Of a stretch of 6,568 nucleotides of DNA, positions 1-5,272 are shown piece by piece. The position numbers were made by a program, and so were the translations under genes. A model generated the notes under the pieces. It was not told the DNA's origin and did not search any database. It was given only the letters and a program-made list of their open reading frames with translations. Within the stretch, counting starts at the first letter, position 1. The number at the start of each line of letters is the position of its first letter. Source of the stretch: CAZUFB01 sp048173955 (GTDB lineage: Bacteria > Actinomycetota > Coriobacteriia > Coriobacteriales > UMGS124); contig DBEYOB010000069.1 in the NCBI GenBank assembly GCA_048173955.1, positions 1-6,568 on the forward strand. The letters are read 5' to 3'.

Positions 1-1
1 C

Positions 2-550
2 GCCGATGCCGTGCGTGCCGCCGCTCAGCTCGACGCCCCGGGCGTGCCGCTGGTTTCCGCCGTGATGAACGCCGAGCCGTACTACGTGAGCGCCGACGCC
101 ACCATGAACGAGGTCGTGCAGATGCTCGACAGGTTCCAGACGAGCGGCGTGCCCGTGGTGGACGGCGAGCGCAGGGTCGTGGGCTTCATCTCCGACGGCG
201 ACATCGCCGACTATCTGGGCCGCCACGAGGCGTCGATCTTCGACCCCAAGCTCAACCTGCTCAACTTCTACGACAGCGGCGAGTTTCGCTATCGCCTCGA
301 CGACCTGCTCGCGCTCGACGTCATGCGCGTGGCCACCAAGCACGTGGTGTCGGTCGAGGCCGGCATGCCGCTCGACCGCGCCATCCGCGCCATGTCCGAC
401 CGCCACATCAAGAAGATGCCCGTGGTCGACGGCGCGGGCAGGCTCGTGGGCACGCTGAGCCGCCGCGACATCATCCACTCGATCGTGCTGAGCGACCCGA
501 ACCTGCCGGGCCCGAGCGCAAGTCCGCTCGCGGCGGGTGCCGCCGAGTAG
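2..550 (+). CDS. CBS-domain-pair protein, 5' end cut off by window edge
   Basis: The reading frame is open to the left edge, so this is the C-terminal part of a longer protein. The first start-like codon in the window (GTG at 11) has no Shine-Dalgarno sequence and is probably internal. Numbering from that GTG gives 179 residues with two CBS motifs: about 19-70, containing SGVPVVD then GFISDGDIA, and about 104-160, containing KKMPVVDGAGRLVG then SRRDII. The two halves are joined by a roughly 33-residue linker. CBS pairs fold into a Bateman module that typically binds adenosyl ligands (AMP, ATP, SAM) and controls an attached or partner protein; the ligand here is unknown. The Pro/Ala/Gly-rich tail after residue 162 looks disordered. 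No catalytic domain is visible, but one could lie upstream of the window. The gene converges on the oxidoreductase operon across a 770-bp gap. The CBS call is firm; the specific function is not known. Confidence 0.9.
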   Translation, partial: ADAVRAAAQLDAPGVPLVSAVMNAEPYYVSADATMNEVVQMLDRFQTSGVPVVDGERRVVGFISDGDIADYLGRHEASIFDPKLNLLNFYDSGEFRYRLDDLLALDVMRVATKHVVSVEAGMPLDRAIRAMSDRHIKKMPVVDGAGRLVGTLSRRDIIHSIVLSDPNLPGPSASPLAAGAAE

Positions 551-557
551 ATCGGCG

Positions 558-635
558 CGCAGGGTAAAGCGCACAAGGTAAAGACGGGCGGGGGCGTTCG
601 CGACAAAGACGGGCGCCCCCGCCGCATACCCTGCG
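558..635 (+). terminator. Nested hairpin after the CBS gene, possible terminator
   Basis: Eight bases past the CBS stop codon there are two nested inverted repeats. The inner stem is a perfect 10-bp GC stem (587-596, GGCGGGGGCG, pairing with 614-623) around a 17-nt loop. The outer stem is 9 bp (558-566, CGCAGGGTA, pairing with 627-635). The direct repeat AAAGACGGGCG occurs at 580-590 and 605-615. No T-tract follows, so it is not a canonical intrinsic terminator. It could stop transcription by structure, aid Rho-dependent termination, or protect the mRNA 3' end. Confidence 0.45.
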
Positions 636-897
636 GGTTGCGAGGTCGGACGACTGTTTGGATGGCCGGAATGCGTGGGGGCCGGGAACCCAAATTACTC
701 GACCAAGTTAATCAAGAAAGAAAATAACGCCCATAATGGGACGAAACGCGGTTGCCCCGTGGCCAAAAACCGTTCATGTGAGTGCCAATCTGAAACTGCG
801 CCATGTCCTGCCCGGGAAAATCCCAGGTTGCTGCCGTGAGGTGTGCTTGAGGGGATCCCGGTGCCGTCTCCACCGACCGCATTTCTCGAAAAGATGG

Positions 898-948
898 GCG
901 ATAATTAGAATCTTTTCATAAAAGTATTACATTATTGATATAAAAATG
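898..948. promoter_or_regulatory. AT-rich island, possible promoter without an obvious gene
   Basis: About 50 bases are dominated by A and T inside otherwise very GC-rich sequence. In this genome such islands appear at likely promoter regions, as at 6470-6560. On the plus strand a weak sigma-70-like pair can be proposed: TTCATA at 915-920 and TATAAA at 939-944, with an 18-bp spacer. No credible plus-strand gene follows. On the minus strand it faces 736-900, where I recognise no gene either. It may drive an unrecognised small RNA or be the remnant of a lost gene's promoter. Confidence 0.2.
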
Positions 949-990
949 CGAACCATAAGCCGCCGCTCGGCATTTTTCGGTTGCTTGTGT

Positions 991-1104
991 GGCATTTCGC
1001 GTACCGCCGGCCTAGCGTGTCGCGTGCCCCGCTGGGCGCTGCGGCGTTTCGCGCGCCCCCGCCCGGCACTTTGCGTGCCCCGCCCGGCACTTTGCGTGCC
1101 GTCG
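991..1104. repeat. Degenerate array of short palindromic repeats
   Basis: About five related units can be read in tandem, starting near 991, 1017, 1043, 1065 and 1086. The last two are nearly exact copies with a 21-bp period; GGCACTTTGCGTGCC occurs at 1065-1079 and 1086-1100. The core is itself a small inverted repeat (GGCAC and GTGCC around TTTGC). The diverged copies keep the layout: GGCATTTCGCGTACC at 991-1005 and GGCGTTTCGCGCGCC at 1043-1057, the latter keeping most of the pairing through G:T. A further partial copy, GGCATTTTTCGG, lies at 969-980. This resembles a REP-like or slippage-expanded intergenic palindrome array; it lacks the identical repeats and unique spacers of a CRISPR array. 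Confidence 0.55.
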
Positions 1105-1121
1105 GCTTGCCCTTCCAGCGC

Positions 1122-1167
1122 GAAACGCCCCGCCGCGGCCGGTTTTCCCGGTGCGACGGGGCGTTTC
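1122..1167. terminator. Strong GC hairpin, candidate bidirectional terminator
   Basis: A perfect 11-bp stem pairs GAAACGCCCCG (1122-1132) with CGGGGCGTTTC (1157-1167) around a 24-nt loop; the loop can itself pair CCGG with CCGG around TTTTC. The stem ends in T-containing sequence on both strands: GTTTCCTTT reading plus, GTTTCGCG reading minus. It lies about 155 bp past the stop of the gamma-subunit gene, so it could end the oxidoreductase transcript, and in the other direction it could block read-through from the CBS gene. The T-run is short, so activity as an intrinsic terminator is uncertain. Confidence 0.45.
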
Positions 1168-1320
1168 CTTTGCCTTGCCCGCGTTTGCCGCGTCGCGCGT
1201 CCCCTGCGCTGCGCTCTTGCCTGCGCGGGGCTTACTGCGCGAGTCTTGCCGCACAGGCGGCGCGGGCGGCCGCCGAGCGCAGGCAGTCCGGCGCCGGCGG
1301 TCGCTACGCGCGTCGCGTCC

Positions 1321-1866
1321 CTACGCGTCGATTCCCATCTGCAGCGCCTTCTTGTTCGGCTCGAGCAGGTGCGCCTTGCGCGGGGGCACGCAGGCCTCGA
1401 GCGCCTGGTCGAGCGCCTCGCGCGAGCAGAACTTGGTCTCGGCCCAGAGCTTGCCGGCCAAGATGATGTTGGCCAGGCCCTTGAGGCCGTTCTCCTCGGC
1501 CATGGCGGTGGCTGGCACGGCGAACACGCGCACGCCCTCGGCCACCTGGTCGGCCGCGGGGATGTTGGGCACCATGGTGGCGTCGGCGATGATGAGGCCG
1601 CCGGGCACCACGCTGTCGACGAACTTGTCGAGCGAAGGCTGGTTCATGGCGATGAGGGCGTCGGGGTCGAGCACGAGGGGCGAGCCGATGGGCTCGTCGG
1701 ACAGCGTCACCGAGCAGTTAGCGGTGCCGCCGCGCATCTCGGGGCCGTAGCTCGGCAGCCACGACACCTCGCGGTCCTCGATGAGCGCCGTGTTGGCGAT
1801 GAGCTTGCCGGCGAACAGCACGCCCTGGCCGCCGAACCCGGCGAGCACGATCTTGATGGAAGCCAT
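1321..1866 (-). CDS. korC: 2-oxoacid:ferredoxin oxidoreductase, gamma subunit
   Basis: The product is 181 residues, the usual size for a stand-alone gamma subunit (pyruvate ferredoxin/flavodoxin oxidoreductase catalytic domain family). Diagnostic motifs are the N-terminal GFGGQGVLFAGKLIANTA (10-27) and SYGPEMRGGTANCSV (39-53), both typical of gamma subunits, which help form the CoA-binding part of the complex. The protein is cytoplasmic, with no signal peptide or membrane segment. ATG at 1866 was chosen because it follows the beta-subunit stop after one base, has GGGAGG just upstream (inside the end of the beta gene), and begins directly with the conserved MASIKIVLAGFGGQG. An upstream in-frame start at 1959 would only add out-of-frame beta-gene sequence. 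It is the last gene of the operon. The family call is firm; substrate specificity does not reside in this subunit. Confidence 0.95.
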   Translation of the reverse strand: MASIKIVLAGFGGQGVLFAGKLIANTALIEDREVSWLPSYGPEMRGGTANCSVTLSDEPIGSPLVLDPDALIAMNQPSLDKFVDSVVPGGLIIADATMVPNIPAADQVAEGVRVFAVPATAMAEENGLKGLANIILAGKLWAETKFCSREALDQALEACVPPRKAHLLEPNKKALQMGIDA

Positions 1867-1867
1867 G

Positions 1868-2743
1868 TTAGTTGCCTCCCTTCGCGCCGTTCGCAGGGGC
1901 GGGGTTGGCGATGGGGCAGTCTTTGGCACGGTCGCGCGCCGCCTCGCCGATGTTGGCAAAGCCGTCGGCCTTCACGTCGCGGTACACGCCGAGCGGATAG
2001 TAGGGGAGCATGTTCTCGCGCATCCACTCAAAGGCCTTCTGCGGCGTGAAGCCCCAGTTGGTGGGGCAGGTCGACACGACCTCGACGATGGTGTAGCCCA
2101 CGCCCTCGATCTGGTACTCGAACGCCTTCTTGATGGCCTTTTTGGCCTTCATGATGTTGCGCGGGCTGTCCACGGTCACGCGCTCCGCATAGGCCACGCC
2201 GTCGAGCGTGCTCAAGAGCTCGCACACGCGGATGGGGTAGCCTGCCGTGTCCACGTCGCGGCCGTACGGCGAGGTCTGCGTGACCTGGTTGGGCAGGCTC
2301 GTGGGGGCCATCTGCCCGCCGGTCATGCCGTAGATGGCGTTGTTGATGAAGATGACGGTGATCTTCTCGCCACGGGTCGCGGCGTGCACGGTCTCGGCCA
2401 TGCCGATCGATGCGAGGTCGCCGTCGCCCTGGTAGGAAAAGACCACGTTCTCCGGGTGCACGCGCTTCACGGCGGTGGCGACTGCCGGTGCACGCCCGTG
2501 GGCGGCCTCGATCATGTCGCAGCCGAAGAAGTCGTAGCACGTCACCGAGCAGCCGACCGGGGCGATGCCCACGGTGCTGCCCTCGATGCCGAGCTCGTCG
2601 ATGACCTCGGCCACCAGGCGGTTCACGATGCCGTGCGGGCAGCCGGGGCAGTAGGAGAACTGCACGGGCTCGAGCGCGCTCGGGCGGGTCTTGACGATCT
2701 TCTCGCCCTCGGCGAGCTGGACGTCCTGGGTGTAGTCGTGCAT
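1868..2743 (-). CDS. korB: 2-oxoacid:ferredoxin oxidoreductase, beta (TPP-binding) subunit
   Basis: The product is 291 residues and carries the thiamine pyrophosphate site: GDGD at 106-109 followed about 25 residues later by NN at 134-135, then GMTGGQ (139-144). This is the classic TPP/Mg2+ motif of the TPP_enzyme_C family. CPGCPHG (32-38) and the cysteines at 65, 69 and 75 fit the conserved Cys set of these beta subunits, which hold the cluster next to TPP. The subunit decarboxylates the 2-oxoacid and passes electrons toward the ferredoxin subunit. ATG at 2743 follows the alpha stop after one base, with AGGTG upstream; the longer frame to 2881 reads through the alpha gene in another phase and is not credible. 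The closest family names are KorB/OorB or the TPP subunit of VOR. I cannot separate 2-oxoglutarate from branched-chain 2-oxoacid specificity by eye. Confidence 0.96.
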   Translation of the reverse strand: MHDYTQDVQLAEGEKIVKTRPSALEPVQFSYCPGCPHGIVNRLVAEVIDELGIEGSTVGIAPVGCSVTCYDFFGCDMIEAAHGRAPAVATAVKRVHPENVVFSYQGDGDLASIGMAETVHAATRGEKITVIFINNAIYGMTGGQMAPTSLPNQVTQTSPYGRDVDTAGYPIRVCELLSTLDGVAYAERVTVDSPRNIMKAKKAIKKAFEYQIEGVGYTIVEVVSTCPTNWGFTPQKAFEWMRENMLPYYPLGVYRDVKADGFANIGEAARDRAKDCPIANPAPANGAKGGN

Positions 2744-2744
2744 G

Positions 2745-3863
2745 CTATTCACCTGCCTTCGTGCAGCCGTCGCAGGAGATGCCCAGCTCCGAGGCCATGG
2801 CCTCGATCTTGGCGAGCACCTCGGTGGGGGTGGGGATGATGCCGCCGGTGCGTCCGCAGAACTCCACAGGAGCCCGGCCATTCACGGCGAGGCGCACGTC
2901 GTCGACCATCTGGCCCATGTTCATCTCGACCGACAGGTACGCCTTGGCGGTGCCGAAGGTCTTGGCGATCTCGTCCACCGGGAAGGGCCACAGCGTGACG
3001 GGGCGTACGAGGCCGACCTTGAGGCCCTTGGCGCGCGCGGCGACCACGGCGCTGTGCGAGATGCGCGCGGTGGCGCCGAAAGAGACGATCACGATGTCGG
3101 CGTCGTCGGCCATGAAGCTCTCGGCGCGCTGCTCGTTGGCCTTGATGACGTCGTAGCGCTTGAAGCGCTCGACGTTGAGCTCCTCGAGCTTGTTGGGCGT
3201 GAGGTAGAGCGAGTTGGCGATGTTGTGCGGGCGCTTGCCGTGGTGGCCGGTTGTCGCCCAGGGCTTTTCGGGCAGGTCGCTCGGGTCGCGCGGCTCGGGC
3301 AGCACCACGGGCTCCATCATCTGGCCGAGCATGCCGTCGGCGAGGATCATGACGGGCGTGCGGTACTTGTCGGCCACGTCGAAGGCGTCGTAGACCAGGT
3401 CGGCCATCTCCTGCACCGTGCTCGGGGCGAACACGGTCATGAAGAAGTCGCCGTGGCCTAGGGCGCGCGTGGCCTGCCAGTAGTCGGACTGCGAGGGCTG
3501 GATGCCGCCGAGGCCGGGGCCGCCGCGCTGCACGTTGATGATGACCGCCGGCAGGTCGGCGCCGGCGATGTAGCTCACGCCCTCGCCCTTGAGGGAGACG
3601 CCCGGGCTCGAGCTCGACGTCATGGCGCGCGCGCCCGCCGCGGCGGCGCCGTACACCATGTTGATGGCCGCGATCTCGCTCTCGGCCTGCAGGTAAGTTC
3701 CGCCGACCTTGGGCATGCGCTTGCTCATGTAGGCGGCCAGCTCGGTCTGCGGGGTGATGGGGTAGCCGAAGAAGAAGCGGCACCCGGCGCGGATGGCGCT
3801 CTCGGCGAGGGCCTCGTTGCCCTTCATCAGGACTTTCTTCGAAGTGCTCTGCTCGTTTGCCAT
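2745..3863 (-). CDS. korA: 2-oxoacid:ferredoxin oxidoreductase, alpha subunit (KorA/VorB-like)
   Basis: The product is 372 residues, the normal length for a separate alpha subunit lacking a fused gamma domain. Family motifs are GYPITPQTE (33-41), AESEIAAINMVYGAA (60-74), MTSSSSPGVSLKGEG (81-95) and RGGPGLGGIQPSQSD. These mark the N-terminal pyruvate:ferredoxin oxidoreductase domain; the C-terminal part (SFGATARIS, then VRPVTLWPFP, then SVEMNMGQM) is the second alpha domain. This subunit helps bind the 2-oxoacid. The sequence recalls proteins labelled 3-methyl-2-oxobutanoate dehydrogenase subunit VorB, while the D-A-B-C gene order is that of 2-oxoglutarate enzymes (oorDABC), so the substrate is left open. 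ATG at 3863 lies one base past the ferredoxin stop, with GAGGT upstream. The C-terminus ends in SCDGCTKAGE, a CxxC pair that may be an extra metal or redox site. Confidence 0.96.
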   Translation of the reverse strand: MANEQSTSKKVLMKGNEALAESAIRAGCRFFFGYPITPQTELAAYMSKRMPKVGGTYLQAESEIAAINMVYGAAAAGARAMTSSSSPGVSLKGEGVSYIAGADLPAVIINVQRGGPGLGGIQPSQSDYWQATRALGHGDFFMTVFAPSTVQEMADLVYDAFDVADKYRTPVMILADGMLGQMMEPVVLPEPRDPSDLPEKPWATTGHHGKRPHNIANSLYLTPNKLEELNVERFKRYDVIKANEQRAESFMADDADIVIVSFGATARISHSAVVAARAKGLKVGLVRPVTLWPFPVDEIAKTFGTAKAYLSVEMNMGQMVDDVRLAVNGRAPVEFCGRTGGIIPTPTEVLAKIEAMASELGISCDGCTKAGE

Positions 3864-3864
3864 G

Positions 3865-4077
3865 CTACCTCACCACCGTGATCGCGACGTCGGGGCACAT
3901 GAGATAGCAGGTGCCGCACGCCGTGCATTTGGACTCGGACCCCTCGGCGATGTGCGCCGGATGGTAGCCCTTGGCGGTGATGCGGGAAGCGTCGAGCTCG
4001 ATGATGCCGCGCGGGCATGCGTCCACGCAGAGACCGCAGCCTTTGCAGTAGCGGTCGTCCACGACGATACGTGGCAT
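3865..4077 (-). CDS. korD: 2x[4Fe-4S] ferredoxin (delta) subunit of the oxidoreductase
   Basis: This 70-residue protein has two bacterial ferredoxin motifs: CKGCGLCVDACP (C11, C14, C17, C21) and CTACGTCYLMCP (C51, C54, C57, C61). Each consists of four cysteines followed by proline, giving two [4Fe-4S] clusters. The roughly 30-residue insert between them, and the position directly ahead of the alpha gene, match the delta subunits of KOR/VOR/OOR enzymes rather than free ferredoxins. It should carry electrons from the beta-subunit cluster to soluble ferredoxin. The start at 4077 has a strong ribosome site, GGGAGGAG at 4090-4083, five bases ahead of ATG. The stop is one base from the alpha-subunit ATG, implying coupled translation at a defined stoichiometry. 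It begins 33 bases after the ATPase stop. Confidence 0.96.
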   Translation of the reverse strand: MPRIVVDDRYCKGCGLCVDACPRGIIELDASRITAKGYHPAHIAEGSESKCTACGTCYLMCPDVAITVVR

Positions 4078-4110
4078 AAGCGCTCCTCCCTCTCAAAACC
4101 GTGCCTGGAT

Positions 4111-4893
4111 CTACTGCCAGGGTGTATTGACGTATCTTCCTACGACGACAAGCGGTTCAGAACCGGCTTCTCGGTAATTACAGGTTTTTGCCAGCCGAGC
4201 GGGCACGCACGTGGCCACGAGCGGCAGGGCGAGCTCGTCGGCGACCGAGCGCGCCCATGCGCGGCCGGTTTCGACGTCTTTTTCGGCGGTTTCGTCGCAC
4301 AGGTGGGAGTTGTTCACCACGCCGCAGGCGGCCAGATGCGAGGCCGCCTCGATCTCGTGCAGCACCGCAGCGGCCTCGCCCGGCTCCTGCGTGAGGTTGC
4401 GGAAGGCGTTCACCACATAGAGCAGGCGGACCCCGGGCCCGCGCAGCGCGTCGGCGTAACCGCCGAGCGCATAGGCGCCCGCGTCGTCGCCCCCCACGTC
4501 GACGATGAGCCGCCGCCGCGGCCCGTCCCCCGGCTGGTGCGACAGCGCGAGCTCGATCTCGGTGACGAGCTGGCCGCCGAGGCTCGGGGTGTCGAGCGTG
4601 GTCCCGGCGAAGGTGGGGGCCGCCAGGCGCACGCCCGCCCGCGCGAGAACCTCGGGGTAGTCGCTCGAGCGGAAATAGGGGTTTACCAGGTCGAGGTCGG
4701 CCAAGGTGACCTGCTCGCCCGCCGCGGCGCAGGCGAGCGCAAGGTTGAGCGCGAGGTTGGTCTTGCCCACGCCGTAGTGCCCGCAGACGACGACGACCGG
4801 GGCGTCGGCGCATACGGCCGAGACGAGCGCGGGGTCGGGGCGCGGCGCGGGTTCCGGTTGCGGTGCGAGGCCTGGTTGCGATGCAGCTTGCAT
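4111..4893 (-). CDS. P-loop ATPase of the MinD/CbiA-like class, function unknown
   Basis: The product is 260 residues from the chosen start. It has a Walker A motif GHYGVGKT (38-45), a switch-like DLDLVNPYFRSS (66-77), a Walker-B-like strand LIVDVGGDDAG (129-139) and NNSHLCDET (194-202). These place it in the SIMIBI P-loop group near CbiA/MinD/ParA proteins. The Walker A is the classical GxxGxGKT and lacks the extra early lysine of true MinD/ParA (KGGxGKT). Residues 1-31 are Pro/Ala-rich and probably disordered. From memory, proteins with GxYGxGKT and VDLDxVNPYFRSR also sit near 2-oxoacid:ferredoxin oxidoreductase genes in some clostridia. It leads the operon, 33 bases ahead of the ferredoxin gene, so a role in assembling, loading or regulating the enzyme is plausible but is inference. 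The frame stays open to an ATG at 5061, but that would add an Arg-rich, low-complexity leader. Confidence 0.85.
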   Translation of the reverse strand: MQAASQPGLAPQPEPAPRPDPALVSAVCADAPVVVVCGHYGVGKTNLALNLALACAAAGEQVTLADLDLVNPYFRSSDYPEVLARAGVRLAAPTFAGTTLDTPSLGGQLVTEIELALSHQPGDGPRRRLIVDVGGDDAGAYALGGYADALRGPGVRLLYVVNAFRNLTQEPGEAAAVLHEIEAASHLAACGVVNNSHLCDETAEKDVETGRAWARSVADELALPLVATCVPARLAKTCNYREAGSEPLVVVGRYVNTPWQ

Positions 4894-4899
4894 GGGGCA

Positions 4900-4905
4900 C
4901 CTCCT
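4900..4905 (-). promoter_or_regulatory. Ribosome binding site fixing the ATPase start
   Basis: AGGAGG lies six bases ahead of ATG 4893 on the minus strand, a near-ideal Shine-Dalgarno sequence. It favours this start over the in-frame ATG at 5061, which has only AAGGTAGG, and that sequence belongs to an inverted repeat. No confident promoter was found for the operon between here and 5272; the AT-richer stretch at about 5095-5175 is the likeliest place. Confidence 0.75.
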
Positions 4906-4991
4906 GTCTTCAGGCTTGGATGGGTCAAAGGATACCCCGCGGCCCGGTTTCCGGACGCCGCGCGTCCACGGTTCGCCTTTGGTTTCCAAAC

Positions 4992-5106
4992 GCCCACATT
5001 TCTTGCCGGGTTCGCCGCGCCTGCGCCGGCGACACGCGCGCTGAGTGACAGGATTCGACATGCTGGCCTACCTTTTTGGGCGCAGTGTACGCTCTTTGAA
5101 AAATGA
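4992..5106 (+). pseudogene. Possible remnant of a second nuclease-like gene's 3' end
   Basis: Read on the plus strand this stretch gives AGFAAPAPATRALSDR then LPFWAQCT. The neighbouring minus-strand gene ends AGRAHAEATQALHASRDR, and after its stop codon the same frame continues RGVSLPFSAQCT. The order AG..A...AT.AL..DR followed by LPF.AQCT is shared, with the two copies in opposite orientation. This could be a decayed paralogue tail lying tail-to-tail with the intact gene. Against that, the part beyond the stop codon is better conserved than the coding tail, which fits a mobile or regulatory repeat better. The coding-part similarity is short and partly low-complexity, so confidence is low. 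Confidence 0.2.
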
Positions 5107-5262
5107 TATGCTGTTCCATACCGACTCTACGGTTGTTCAGCCATAATTGAGCAGGTATTTTGTTTGGTAGACCATCCTTGCTGGATACGATGTGCCGGAT
5201 TTTGGGGCAATCGGTACGGCCCGTTGGTTTCGGAATCGTACACTGCGCCGAAAAAGGTAGGC
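5066..5262. repeat. 197-bp segment bounded by 26-bp inverted repeats (MITE-like)
   Basis: The left arm (5066-5091) begins GCCTACCTTTTT and ends GGCGCAGTGTACG. The right arm (5237-5262) is its reverse complement at 25 of 26 positions; the one difference is G at 5078 against a C-equivalent in the right arm. Outside both arms the octamer GTGACAGG recurs at exactly the same distance of 13 bases: 5045-5052 on plus and 5283-5276 on minus. The symmetric design therefore spans about 5045-5283. The 145-bp interior is less GC-rich than the operon and holds no credible gene. It could be a miniature inverted-repeat element, a two-ended binding site, or two copies of a conserved gene tail. No clear target-site duplication was seen at either edge. 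The right outer octamer lies inside the last codons of the nuclease-like gene. Confidence 0.7.
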
Positions 5263-5272
5263 TGACACCGCG

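Larger units (their letters stand above)
551..1320. other. 770-bp gap between convergent genes, no convincing gene
   Basis: This gap separates the CBS gene (plus) from the gamma-subunit gene (minus). Open frames exist on both strands, for example 736-921 plus and 1012-1254 minus. Their predicted products are Arg/Ala/Pro/Cys-rich low-complexity strings, and none has a good ribosome site or a recognisable motif. I see no tRNA, rRNA or riboswitch consensus on either strand. The identifiable contents are the nested hairpin after 550, an 11-bp perfect palindrome CCCATAATGGG at 730-740, the AT-rich island at 898-948, the palindromic repeat array at 991-1104 and the GC hairpin at 1122-1167. Positions 1170-1320 are extremely GC-rich with short self-complementary runs but nothing I can name. 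Confidence 0.6.

Noticed and set aside
690..900. Riboswitch or structured RNA on either strand
   Set aside because: Only short hairpins such as CGGTG/CACCG were found. I could not match any riboswitch consensus (cobalamin, TPP, SAM, c-di-AMP, Moco) or SRP/RNase P core by eye.
736..921. 61-residue plus-strand open frame in the intergenic gap
   Set aside because: It has no Shine-Dalgarno sequence, no recognisable motif, and unusual codon use for this genome. Its ATG lies inside the palindrome CCCATAATGGG.
991..1104. CRISPR array
   Set aside because: The units are contiguous, diverged and about 21-26 bp long, with no unique spacers and no cas genes nearby.
1781..2839. 352-residue plus-strand open frame, with 2742-3461 and 946-2049 similar
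   Set aside because: These are antisense shadows of the beta, alpha and gamma genes, rich in His/Val/Gly/Arg, without ribosome sites or recognisable domains.
4894..5061. N-terminal extension of the ATPase to ATG 5061
   Set aside because: It would add 56 residues containing a run of arginines and low complexity. The AGGAGG at 4905-4900 marks a better start, and the apparent ribosome site at the far start belongs to the inverted repeat.
3793..5106. 437-residue plus-strand open frame
   Set aside because: It runs antisense through the alpha, ferredoxin and ATPase genes, whose motifs are unambiguous on the minus strand. The product is Arg/Ala/Gly-rich with no family motif. Long antisense frames are expected in very GC-rich sequence.
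5066..5262. Long-loop transcription terminator
   Set aside because: The arms are separated by 145 bases and no T-tract follows either arm in the right place, so a terminator is unlikely.
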